NCBI RefSeq assembly: GCF_001897285.1 | Contig: NZ_MKSM01000109.1 | Location: 1-42,045, forward strand | DNA from: Nitrobacter sp. 62-23 | GTDB taxonomy: Bacteria > Pseudomonadota > Alphaproteobacteria > Rhizobiales > Xanthobacteraceae | Direction of reading: 5' to 3' | DNA length: 42,045 nucleotides | Shown: piece after piece, positions 25,429 through 35,466 of the stretch | Position numbering within the stretch: position 1 is the stretch's first letter | Layout of the letters: each line of letters opens with the position of its first letter | Position numbers and translations under genes: made by a program | The notes under the pieces: generated by a model | Databases searched by the model: none | The model's input: the letters and a program-made list of their open reading frames with translations, nothing else | Told to the model about the DNA's origin: nothing

Positions 25429-25944
25429 CTAACTTGCGGACACGGCGCCCAGGCGTTCAGCCAGCGCACGGAAGCGGTCGAGCTGGTCCTGTCGCAAGGC
25501 TCTCGTTTCGTCTCGTCCCACGAAGACCTTGAACATCACACCGCCATCGACGTTCAGAAACGCTACGAACGCCGAGGATTTGCCCATGAAGGGGCGTTCG
25601 ACAAAGGCAATGGCGGCGCATCGCTCATGCCGCAGATGGCCGTGCAGACCTTTCGGCTGCATCAGGTTAAAATAGCCACGGCCGATCTCGCCGTCCGGAA
25701 CCGGACCGGTGAACTCAAAAATGGCGTCGGCGGTATGAACAATGAAGGTTACCTCTCCCCATTGTGCAATGTCCTGCATTGCCACCGCGAACGAACCTCC
25801 CTCGCAGAGTTTCACCATGTCGGACGGCAGCGCTTCTATCACCGTTCGCGGCGATACACCGTGATCTCGCGCCACGTCCTCGATCACCGCTCCGGAATTC
25901 TCCACAAGATAGGATTTCAAATCAGAAGCAATTGGACTCGCCAC
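25429..25944 (-). CDS. hutX: Haem utilisation cytosolic carrier, HutX/HuvX family
   Basis: Protein of 171 residues matching the HutX/HuvX family, which binds haem in the cytoplasm and delivers it to degrading enzymes. Diagnostic segments are VIEALPSDMVKL, the FIVHTADAIFEFTGPVPDG stretch, GRGYFNLMQPKGLHGHLRHE and AFVAFLNVDGGVMFKVFVGRDE. The start is GTG at 25944, with GGAG 7 bases upstream. It follows the haem monooxygenase gene by 38 bases, and both follow the haem receptor gene, so it is probably part of the same leftward operon. Confidence 0.92.
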   Translation of the reverse strand: MASPIASDLKSYLVENSGAVIEDVARDHGVSPRTVIEALPSDMVKLCEGGSFAVAMQDIAQWGEVTFIVHTADAIFEFTGPVPDGEIGRGYFNLMQPKGLHGHLRHERCAAIAFVERPFMGKSSAFVAFLNVDGGVMFKVFVGRDETRALRQDQLDRFRALAERLGAVSAS

Positions 25945-25982
25945 TTTGTATCTCCGATGACAGGGAGGTTCTCGTCTCCGCC

Positions 25983-26318
25983 TTACGCTGCGGCGTCAGA
26001 CTTCCGCTCGCTCTGAATGACCTCGAAACCCTCAAATTTCGGATGGCCAAGATACAGGCTCTCTCCCGTCTGATTATCGGCGCGCGCGTGCGACCGGCGA
26101 AACGCCTCGGATTTCGTCCATCCTTCAAACGCCGCACGATCAGCCCAGGTCGTATGGCTCGAATACAGCGTGTGATCCTCGGCCGCCGGCCCCTTCAGGA
26201 GATGGAACTCGATGAAGCCAGGCATGGTCCCAAGGTAGGATTCACGCGTCGCCCAGACCTTTTCGAAAGCCGCTTCCGAGCCCAGCTTAACCTGGAAACG
26301 GTTCATCGCGATAAACAT
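25983..26318 (-). CDS. hmuQ: Haem-degrading monooxygenase of the IsdG/HmuQ type
   Basis: ABM-fold protein of 111 residues that should open the haem ring and release iron in the cytoplasm. Counting from ATG 26318, the catalytic triad of IsdG-type enzymes is present at nearly the same positions: N6 (MNRF), W67 (EGWTKS) and H77 (RRSHARA). A near-perfect AGGAGG lies 8 bases before this ATG, which rules out the longer frame to 26405. Bradyrhizobium japonicum has two such enzymes, HmuQ and HmuD, and I cannot tell which one this is from sequence. It sits between hmuR and hutX. Confidence 0.88.
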   Translation of the reverse strand: MFIAMNRFQVKLGSEAAFEKVWATRESYLGTMPGFIEFHLLKGPAAEDHTLYSSHTTWADRAAFEGWTKSEAFRRSHARADNQTGESLYLGHPKFEGFEVIQSERKSDAAA

Positions 26319-26441
26319 CCTGGTATCCTCCTGCTCACGCTCGGTGTATTTCACATATGCTTTCATCAACGCGTCACAATGACAAAACGAGCCGCGCCGG
26401 GGCATCAGCGCGACTGGCGTCGGTTTACGCCGGCCTCGATA

Positions 26442-28808
26442 TCAGGCTCCGCCAAAATGAACCTTCAAGCCCGCCTTGAAAACGATCCCCGGACCGGGAC
26501 TGCTGAACAACACGTCATTTTGCGTCGTGCCGTCGGTTGACGATCCCGGTATCGCGTAGGGACGGTAGTACTCATTCAGCAGGTTCTGAACCGACGCGGT
26601 CAACATGATGTCCTGTGTCGCCTGATAGGTCAGATACAGATTCACCAGGTCGTAGGCTGTCGAGGGCAGATAGCCTGCCGGAAGATCCGTCAGCGCCGCG
26701 AAGGATGACCATTGCGCCGACAGGATCAGCTTTCGGTCCAGCAATCGCACACCGGCGCTGGTCGTGACCTTGCGCGGCTGCACAGTGGTCAAGCCGATAT
26801 TCGTGGCCGTGTTCTTGCCGCGCTGAATATTGCCGGCCACACCGACGAACCAGTCACCGGCATCATAGGTGGTCTCGAACTCGAAACCTTCGATCCGGGC
26901 GGCCGCGATGTTCTGATATTGGTAGTACTGGCTGAACGGCCCGAACATCGTCATCGTCGGAGGCGAGGCCACCAGATCGATATAGTCGTCGACATCGTTG
27001 CGGAAGACGTTGAACTTCGCGCGCAACGCGTCACCTGCCGTCAGGACTCCGTCGTATTTGAGATTGACGCCGATTTCCTTGGTCTTGCCGACTTCGGGCC
27101 GCAGGTTGGGGTTGGGCAGGAAACAGAACAGCCCGCTGGTGCCGTCGGGACAATTGAAGAAGGCCGGTCCGCCACCCGTGGCGTGGGAACCCGCGATCAA
27201 CGTCTCGGTAATCGACGGCGCGCGATAGCCTTCGGCGTAACTGGCATAGGGCGTAAATCCGGCAACCGGCGTCACCCCGATAGTTATCTTGGGCGAAAGC
27301 CGTTCGCCGCTGGACGACGTCTGGCCCAACGCCGTTCCCGCTGAATTCAGTTCATAGCGATCGTAGCGAACCGCGCTGATGACTTCGAGCCAGTTGTCGT
27401 ACCTGTTCTTCAACTGCACGAAGCCGCCGGAAACAGTCCGGCTGCCGCTGGGCGTCGTGATGTTGGAATTACCGCGCGAGTCGGTGGTTCTGACGTCATC
27501 ATTGAAGATGTCGAAGCCATAGGTCACGGCGTTTTGCCAGTTTCCGATGTCGAAGCGGGACGTGTTGTTGACGTCGAGACCGATCGTGTCGAGCAGGTAG
27601 CCCCGCTTGTCGCCGACACAGCCAGAGATGTTGTTGCCGGTGACACCAGGGCCGCAATAAGCTGCACCGCCGGTCGAGTAGTGATAGGTCTTGGTCTGGT
27701 CGTTATCGACGCGATTGCCATACAATGACATGTTCCAGTCGAACAGCCTGTCGTCCGGCTTCGAATAGCGCCAGCTCAGCGTACCCATGTAGTTCTTGGC
27801 ATCCGAGGCATAAACCGACGAGCCCTGATTGAGCGCACGCTGGGCGGCCGTGGTCGCCGGTCCCCTGTTGAACTGGCCGATATTGTATTGGTAATCCTGG
27901 AACAATCCGCCGAACTTGATTTCGTGCCCGTCGGCCGGACGAACCGTCACTTTCATCAATCCGGCCGCGATATCGTTTCCAGTATTGCCAATTTCCGTCC
28001 CCGCGCCGTCCTTGTAGTTCCCTTGCGTGCGATAGACCGCGCCACCGAACACATCAACGCTCGGATCGAGACGAACGCCGCCGAAGATCGAACCCAGTCC
28101 CCGGCTGTTGTTGCTGCCGTATGAGCCGGTCATGTCAACGCCCCAGCGCTCTTCGGGACGAAGGACATCATTGATGTCCTTGGTGCGGAAGGATGCGACA
28201 CCCCCAATTGCGCCCGAACCATAGATGTTGGCTGTTGGCCCGCGCGTGACATCCACCCCGCCGATCAGTTCCGGGTCGAGAAAGAAAGAGCCGTTGGCAT
28301 TATGGCCGGTGCGTTGATAGTTCTGCCGCGCACCATCAACGACGACGGCGACCCGGCCGAAATCCTGCAAGCCGCGAATATTGATGGAACTGGACGGATC
28401 GTCGCCGCGGTCCTGGAACGTGACACCCGGCATGGCTCGGAAGATGTCCGATATCCGTCCCGGCTGAAGTCCCTGGATCTGCTCAAGCGTCACCACGCTA
28501 ACCGGCGCGAGCGCGTCAATGGCCCGTTCTTCGGTTTTCGTCGCCGTCACAGTGATCATGTCGAGCGGCACGACGGTCTGCGAACCGATCTGCGCCCGCG
28601 CGTTGAGCGCCGCCGTCTCGATAGCTGCTTGCTGCCACACGGCAGCATGCTTGCGTTTTGTTGGGTTTGGAAGCTCGGTTGACCGCTCTGAAGGAGCGGC
28701 GCCGGGAGCTTGCTGCGCAGAGGCAATGCCGGTCGCGGCCAGCGACATCGCAACAACGGAAACACCCATCTTCAAGGCGCGCGAACGCCCAGCCTCGCTG
28801 ACCTTCAT
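26442..28808 (-). CDS. hmuR: TonB-dependent outer membrane haem/haemoprotein receptor
   Basis: Outer membrane receptor of 788 residues. A signal peptide (VVAMSLAATGIASAQQ) precedes a linker, a TonB box-like DMITVTATKTEE (about 82-93), the plug domain (PVSVVTLEQIQGLQPGRI, DRGDDPSSSINIRGL) and a 22-strand barrel. The haem-receptor signature is present: YRAP, then a region with a histidine (GSHATGG), then NPNLRPE. Two cysteines in the loop before that (NCPDGTSGLFCF) may form a disulfide. It would take haem using TonB energy and pass it to the periplasmic HmuT. It is the first gene of a leftward operon with hmuQ and hutX, divergent from hmuP. Confidence 0.93.
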   Translation of the reverse strand: MKVSEAGRSRALKMGVSVVAMSLAATGIASAQQAPGAAPSERSTELPNPTKRKHAAVWQQAAIETAALNARAQIGSQTVVPLDMITVTATKTEERAIDALAPVSVVTLEQIQGLQPGRISDIFRAMPGVTFQDRGDDPSSSINIRGLQDFGRVAVVVDGARQNYQRTGHNANGSFFLDPELIGGVDVTRGPTANIYGSGAIGGVASFRTKDINDVLRPEERWGVDMTGSYGSNNSRGLGSIFGGVRLDPSVDVFGGAVYRTQGNYKDGAGTEIGNTGNDIAAGLMKVTVRPADGHEIKFGGLFQDYQYNIGQFNRGPATTAAQRALNQGSSVYASDAKNYMGTLSWRYSKPDDRLFDWNMSLYGNRVDNDQTKTYHYSTGGAAYCGPGVTGNNISGCVGDKRGYLLDTIGLDVNNTSRFDIGNWQNAVTYGFDIFNDDVRTTDSRGNSNITTPSGSRTVSGGFVQLKNRYDNWLEVISAVRYDRYELNSAGTALGQTSSSGERLSPKITIGVTPVAGFTPYASYAEGYRAPSITETLIAGSHATGGGPAFFNCPDGTSGLFCFLPNPNLRPEVGKTKEIGVNLKYDGVLTAGDALRAKFNVFRNDVDDYIDLVASPPTMTMFGPFSQYYQYQNIAAARIEGFEFETTYDAGDWFVGVAGNIQRGKNTATNIGLTTVQPRKVTTSAGVRLLDRKLILSAQWSSFAALTDLPAGYLPSTAYDLVNLYLTYQATQDIMLTASVQNLLNEYYRPYAIPGSSTDGTTQNDVLFSSPGPGIVFKAGLKVHFGGA

Positions 28809-28973
28809 CGTCCCGCGGCCCCCTGTCTACGATGTCTTTCGTCGGGCTCGGCTGGCGGGCGCTGCGATCGATGCAGTGGCTTGCTGGCTGCCTGTCATGG
28901 CATGCACCGGAGCGCACGCTTCGTCTCGGGAATAAGAAGGGGTTCCGATAAGGTCAACCACTCGCGGGTTTGT

Positions 28974-28988
28974 TTACATTGATTGTAA
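28974..28988. promoter_or_regulatory. Dyad in the hmuR/hmuP divergent promoter region
   Basis: TTACA (28974-28978) and TGTAA (28984-28988) flank TTGAT. It lies about 75 bases before hmuP and 166 before hmuR in the 254-base region between them. Haem genes of this family are controlled by Irr/HmuP at the ICE-type site; this dyad does not match the TTTAGAA-type ICE that I remember, so the assignment is open. Confidence 0.4.
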
Positions 28989-29062
28989 TCTGCGGCGGTT
29001 GGTTTGAGACCGCGCGCACCTGTAAAGAAGTTCTGAGCGCTCCAGGCAGGTCGGGCGGCCAT

Positions 29063-29269
29063 ATGACTGAAATATCACGAACGAAGCACGAGCATCTGAA
29101 AGATCACGGAGCCACGCCCCTCGCCGGAGAGCGCACCATCGCAATGCGAGGAAACATGCTCGACAGCAAAGACCTGTTCTCCGCCAGTCGTGAAGTCATC
29201 ATCGCGCACGGCAGCGAGAGTTATCGCTTGCGATTGACGTCGCAAAACAAGCTGATCCTGACCAAATGA
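29063..29269 (+). CDS. hmuP: Haem uptake protein HmuP (HemP family)
   Basis: Small protein of 68 residues of the HemP/HmuP family. In Bradyrhizobium japonicum HmuP co-activates the haem transport genes together with Irr. The conserved C-terminus is present: SRE(V)IIAHGSESYRLRL, then TSQNKLILTK. I chose the ATG at 29063, which gives the family length; the frame extends upstream to 28970 with residues unlike the family. It overlaps hmuT by ATGA and is the first gene of the rightward arm. Confidence 0.88.
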   Translation: MTEISRTKHEHLKDHGATPLAGERTIAMRGNMLDSKDLFSASREVIIAHGSESYRLRLTSQNKLILTK

Positions 29270-30246
29270 GCCTGCGCCCCAAACCGTTTTCGAAGCGGCG
29301 GATCATCGCTTTCATGTTTGTGATTGCGACGACGGCGACAATCCTGCCCGCAGTCTCATTGCGAGCCGGCGGGATCATGGTGCGCGACGCGAGCGGCCAT
29401 GACGTCACGGTCGGCGATCCGTCGCGCATCGTAGCGATCGGCGGCGCGGTCACCGAGATTCTCTACGCTCTTGGACTTGAGAACCATGTCGTCGGCGTCG
29501 ATTCAACCAGCCTCTATCCCGCGGCCGCTCTCAAGATGCCGAATGTCGGTTACATGCGCCAGCTATCCTCGGAAGGTGTTCTCGGATTGAACCCTTCGGT
29601 GATCTTTGCGATGCAGGGATCGGGACCGAAGGAAACGCTGGACGTTCTGCAAGCGGCGAACGTGCCGCTTGTCCTTGTGCCCGAGACCTATTCCGAGCAG
29701 GGTATCCTCGACAAGATTTCGCTGGTTGGACACGCGCTGGGGGCTGATACGCGTGCCGCCTGCCTCACCGCAGCCGTCGCACATGACCTCGCTCAGTTGA
29801 AGGCGCTGCGAGCCAAGGTCGAAAAGCCGGTTCGCGTCATGTTCGTGATGTCGCTGGTGAACGGGCGCGCCATGGCGGCGGGGCGTCATACCGCCGCTGA
29901 CGAGATCATCAAGCTATCTGGCGGCGTCAATGCCATCAGCGAATATGAAGGCTACAAACCGATCAACGACGAGGCGATCGTTGCCGCCAAGCCGGACGTC
30001 GTCCTGTCCATCGACAGGGGCAAGGACTCGCTGAGCGCCGACGCTATCTATCAGCATCCGGCCTTCGCATTGACGCCGGCTGCGGCGAACAGGTCGTTCA
30101 TGTCCATGGAGGGACTCTATCTTCTTGGTTTCGGACCAAGGACAGCGGCCGCAGCGCGAGACCTGTCGGTCCGACTCTATCCGGCGCTTGCATCCGAAGC
30201 CGAGAAGTTTACGCCGGCGGCACCGACTGTCGACTGCCTGAAATGA
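29266..30246 (+). CDS. hmuT: Haem ABC transporter periplasmic binding protein HmuT
   Basis: Substrate-binding protein of 326 residues. A signal peptide lies at about 10-35 (FMFVIATTATILPAVSLRAGG). The mature part has the cluster A fold of haem/siderophore binding proteins (VGDPSRIVAIGGAVTEILYALG, SSEGVLGLNPSVIFAMQGSGP, and the RVMFVMSLVNGRAMAAGRHTA segment). It would receive haem in the periplasm from HmuR and hand it to HmuUV. It overlaps hmuP and hmuU by four bases each. Confidence 0.93.
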   Translation: MSLRPKPFSKRRIIAFMFVIATTATILPAVSLRAGGIMVRDASGHDVTVGDPSRIVAIGGAVTEILYALGLENHVVGVDSTSLYPAAALKMPNVGYMRQLSSEGVLGLNPSVIFAMQGSGPKETLDVLQAANVPLVLVPETYSEQGILDKISLVGHALGADTRAACLTAAVAHDLAQLKALRAKVEKPVRVMFVMSLVNGRAMAAGRHTAADEIIKLSGGVNAISEYEGYKPINDEAIVAAKPDVVLSIDRGKDSLSADAIYQHPAFALTPAAANRSFMSMEGLYLLGFGPRTAAAARDLSVRLYPALASEAEKFTPAAPTVDCLK

Positions 30247-31340
30247 CCGTAGTCGACGGACGCGAAAATGCGAAGCGCCCGCGCCGAAGCATCACTGTAC
30301 GTCCCTCCCCCGCGCTTATATTTGGATGCCTGCTGCTGACATTGACCGGAGCGGCGATCATCGCTGTGACGCTAGGCGCCGCGGGCATTCCCATTGCCCG
30401 TGTGCCGGCGGCCCTTGGGATTCTGGTGAGCGAACCAGCCGATACGCTTCTGGCGCGCGATCAACTCGTGCTGTGGTCGATCCGGATCCCCCGTGTTCTG
30501 GCGGCGGCCGTTGTAGGTGGCCTGCTCGCGACATCCGGCGCAATCATGCAAGGCTTGTTTCGCAATCCACTGGCCGATCCGGCTCTGGTCGGCGTCTCCA
30601 GCGGCGGTGCGTTTGCGGCCGCAAGCGCCATTGTTCTGATCGACAGCAGTTATGGCGATGCCTTCCGCTTCATGCAGAATGCGCTCCTGCCACTGGCGGC
30701 ATTCCTGGGTTCGCTTGCAACCACGCTGATCCTGTACGGCATCGCCAGCCGCGCGGGACGGACATCCATCGCCATCTTTCTTCTGGCAGGGCTCGCCATC
30801 GCCGCGATCGCCAATGCCGGACTTGGGCTTCTCGTGTTTATCGCTGATGACAGACAGTTGCGCGACATCACTTTCTGGATGCTCGGTTCGCTGAGCGGTG
30901 CAACCTGGAGCAAGGCGGTGACGATAGCTCCGGTCCTTGCTGTCGGAGTGATCGCTTGCGTCTGGATCGGCAGAGGGTTGGACGTATTAATACTCGGCGA
31001 ATCCGAGGCTTTCCACAGCGGCATCAATGTGGAACGGCTGAAGCGTGTCTCGATCGTCCTGATCTCGGCCATGACCGGAGTTGCCGTGTCGATCTGCGGC
31101 GTTGTCGGCTTCATCGGCATTGTCGTTCCGCACCTTCTCCGATTGATGATCGGCCCCGGTCACCGGATACTGCTTCCGGCGTCGGCGCTCCTCGGCGCGG
31201 TTCTGGTTGTCGGCGCCGACACGCTGGCCCGGACCATCGTTGCGCCCGCCGAAATGCCCATCGGAATTCTGACGGCAGCGATCGGCGCGCCATTCTTTCT
31301 CGCGATCCTGCTTCGGCAGCGGGGGCTGGCCGGGCTATGA
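30243..31340 (+). CDS. hmuU: Haem ABC transporter permease HmuU (FecCD family)
   Basis: Inner membrane permease of 365 residues with about 10 predicted membrane segments. The family hallmarks are RIPRVLAAAVVGGLLATSGA, GLFRNPLADPALVGVSSG, and the cytoplasmic coupling region near VVGFIGIVVPHLLRLMIGPGHR. It forms the haem channel as a dimer with HmuV. Overlaps: ATGA with hmuT upstream and ATGA with hmuV downstream. Confidence 0.94.
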   Translation: MTVVDGRENAKRPRRSITVRPSPALIFGCLLLTLTGAAIIAVTLGAAGIPIARVPAALGILVSEPADTLLARDQLVLWSIRIPRVLAAAVVGGLLATSGAIMQGLFRNPLADPALVGVSSGGAFAAASAIVLIDSSYGDAFRFMQNALLPLAAFLGSLATTLILYGIASRAGRTSIAIFLLAGLAIAAIANAGLGLLVFIADDRQLRDITFWMLGSLSGATWSKAVTIAPVLAVGVIACVWIGRGLDVLILGESEAFHSGINVERLKRVSIVLISAMTGVAVSICGVVGFIGIVVPHLLRLMIGPGHRILLPASALLGAVLVVGADTLARTIVAPAEMPIGILTAAIGAPFFLAILLRQRGLAGL

Positions 31341-32134
31341 CGCCGATCATCGAAACGCGTTCAGTGACCATGCAGATCAACGGCGCAACGCTGGTCGATG
31401 ACATCGACATCAGCGTCGGAAGCGGAGAGATGATCGCGATCGTCGGTCCCAATGGCGCTGGAAAATCCACCCTCCTTCGCCTGCTCTCCGGCGATCTTCG
31501 GCCCACGCGAGGCTGCATCAGGCTCAAGCAGTGCAGCCTGCAATCCTATTCAGCGGCACAGCTGGCGACCCATCGCGCGACACTGTCGCAACACGTCAGC
31601 GTCACCTTTCCGTTCACGGTGGAGGAAATCGTACGTATGGGCGCAAGCCATATGAACGACGCTGCCGCGCATCCACGTATCGAGGCGGCGCTGGACGAGG
31701 TTGCGGTGCGGCCGCTTCGCCACCGCCAATTGCCGACCCTCTCGGGCGGCGAGCAGCAGCGCGCGCATTTTGCGCGCGTCCTTGTTCAATTGGCATGCGG
31801 CGAAGCCCTTCATGGCCCGGGATTGCTTTTGCTTGATGAGCCAACATCAAGTCTCGACCTCCGACATCAGATCGAGTTGGTCGAAATCGCTGGCCGACGT
31901 GCCCGGAACGGGACGGCCGTGATCGCGATCCTCCACGACCTCAATCTGGCTGTGCGGTTCGCTACCCGCATCATCGTCATTCACCGCGGCAGCGTCGTTG
32001 CCGATGGCGTGCCGGAGCAGATAATCACCGACGAGATGATCCGGAAGGTATTCGAGGTGGACGTCGCCGTTCAGTATCACGGTGATGGCAGTCCTGTCTT
32101 ACTGCCACAGGCCATGAAACCAATCGGACTTTAA
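31337..32134 (+). CDS. hmuV: Haem ABC transporter ATPase HmuV
   Basis: Cytoplasmic ATPase of 265 residues. It has Walker A (GPNGAGKST), the ABC signature (LSGGEQQR), Walker B (LLLLDEPTSSLD) and the H-loop (ILHDLNLAVRF). The start ATG at 31337 overlaps the hmuU stop in ATGA; the much longer frame from 30956 runs inside hmuU and is not real. It powers haem transport through HmuU and ends the rightward haem operon. No terminator is evident directly after it. Confidence 0.95.
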   Translation: MTPIIETRSVTMQINGATLVDDIDISVGSGEMIAIVGPNGAGKSTLLRLLSGDLRPTRGCIRLKQCSLQSYSAAQLATHRATLSQHVSVTFPFTVEEIVRMGASHMNDAAAHPRIEAALDEVAVRPLRHRQLPTLSGGEQQRAHFARVLVQLACGEALHGPGLLLLDEPTSSLDLRHQIELVEIAGRRARNGTAVIAILHDLNLAVRFATRIIVIHRGSVVADGVPEQIITDEMIRKVFEVDVAVQYHGDGSPVLLPQAMKPIGL

Positions 32135-34076
<1,942 letters not shown>

Positions 34077-34102
34077 GCCCTTTCAACTGCACAGCTTCGC
34101 CA

Positions 34103-34132
34103 GAAGGCCGCCTCCGGGCGGCCTTCTTTTTT
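34103..34132 (+). terminator. Intrinsic terminator of groEL
   Basis: GAAGGCCGCC and GGCGGCCTTC form a 10-bp stem with a TCCG loop and are followed by six T. It lies 26 bases after the groEL stop. Confidence 0.9.
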
Positions 34133-34182
34133 GGCGAAGCGGGTTCTAGGGTGTCAGTCGATTCGACGAACGGGGATTCCTT

Positions 34183-35379
34183 ATGCGCACGCTGCTGTGG
34201 TGCCTGGGCGGCCTGATGGTCGTTTCACCGAACCTGCTGTCCGCACAGGACAGGCCGCTTCCCAAACCACCCGGCAGCGCCGAGATACGATACTTCACCT
34301 CCATCGACGGACTGATGGAAGGCAACGCCGACGTCATCCTCAAGGAAACCCGTCAGGGCAAGATCGTCACGGGCGCCGTTCTCGATGTGTGTTACCCCGC
34401 GGAGAAAGGCTCCGATCGCAAGGACCGCTTCGTGGTCAACCTCGCGGTGAACGGCTCGACCCTGACCGGCACGACCCAAAGCATCAAGGACAAGCTGCCG
34501 GTCACGGTGACGCTCACCCGCAAGCCCACCGGCGATACGTTCGAGTTCGACGGCCGGGTCAGCGTCGGCCAGACCGTCACCAAGGTGACGTCGACCGACA
34601 ATTCCGATCTCAGCGAAGCCGAGTTCAACGAGAGCCGGACAACTGACGACGGCATCACCGCAACACCGAAGGATTTCACCGAGGTGTCTCCCGAGGCAAT
34701 CGCCGTGAAGGTCAGGTTCGATGCGGTTGCCGATCTGCTCAAGGGGCTGAGAGGACAAAACGTCGAGGTGGCGCTGGGCAGCCTGGAGGTGAGCTGCGAG
34801 GCGCTGCGGGCCGGCGCGCAGGTCATCGACATCAACGTCGATCCGGAGCGCGCACCCTCCCTCATCGCCAGGTTGAAGGCAGTGCCGGGCGTGATCGCCG
34901 CCGGCTGGAGCGCCGGCCTGTTCGACATGGACCGCACCATCCGCTTCCCGGCCGCGGAATGGCGCGACAACGGCAAGCTCAATCGGGACAAGCTCGCGAC
35001 CGCCATCTCCGGCGCTCTGGAAAAGGCCCTGGACGCAAAGCCGGCGTCGGCAAGATGGAGTGACGACACCGGAAAGCTCACCCTGACCTTCAAGCGCCCG
35101 AGCGAGCTAGTTCCAGCGCTTGGACTGACCGATATCATCGAGGTGGCCGCATTGCCCGCCCCCGACCGGCCCGGCGGGTCCGATCACATCATGCTCTGGA
35201 TCGGTGTCCCCTCGACGACCACCGCGGACGAAAGCGAGGGGCCGAAGCTCAGCCTGGCCGACGACCAGTCCGCAGGGGAGGACGAGGACGTCGAAACAGA
35301 CGACAGCGGTGTCGTGGAGGCGCTGGCGAAACAGTTCAAGGCGCAGCGTTGGGACGCCGACAAATCGGCCTGGAAATAA
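34183..35379 (+). CDS. Conserved secreted protein of unknown function
   Basis: Protein of 398 residues with an N-terminal signal peptide (MRTLLWCLGGLMVVSPNLLSAQ), then KPPGSAEIRYFTSIDG. No catalytic motif is recognised. Its middle part is rich in threonine and aspartate (VTLTRKPTGDTFEFDGRVS); the C-terminus is acidic (AGEDEDVETDD) and ends DADKSAWK. It follows groEL after that gene's terminator, so it should have its own promoter in the 50-base gap. I recall similar secreted proteins in related genomes but none with a known role. Confidence 0.75.
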   Translation: MRTLLWCLGGLMVVSPNLLSAQDRPLPKPPGSAEIRYFTSIDGLMEGNADVILKETRQGKIVTGAVLDVCYPAEKGSDRKDRFVVNLAVNGSTLTGTTQSIKDKLPVTVTLTRKPTGDTFEFDGRVSVGQTVTKVTSTDNSDLSEAEFNESRTTDDGITATPKDFTEVSPEAIAVKVRFDAVADLLKGLRGQNVEVALGSLEVSCEALRAGAQVIDINVDPERAPSLIARLKAVPGVIAAGWSAGLFDMDRTIRFPAAEWRDNGKLNRDKLATAISGALEKALDAKPASARWSDDTGKLTLTFKRPSELVPALGLTDIIEVAALPAPDRPGGSDHIMLWIGVPSTTTADESEGPKLSLADDQSAGEDEDVETDDSGVVEALAKQFKAQRWDADKSAWK

Positions 35380-35466
35380 AGGCGCGGCGGACGCCCGCTT
35401 TTGTTGCGGGCAACAAAAAGCATCGCCGTCGGCATTCCTGTGAGTCCCGTGCGGTATTCCGGACGT

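Noticed and set aside
28974..28988. FixK/FNR-type box in the hmuR-hmuP region
   Set aside because: The sequence does not fit TTGAT-N4-ATCAA; only a TTACA/TGTAA dyad is present.
30956..31336. Long upstream extension of the hmuV frame
   Set aside because: It runs inside hmuU in another frame and is arginine-rich; the true hmuV start at 31337 overlaps the hmuU stop by ATGA as the other genes of this operon do.
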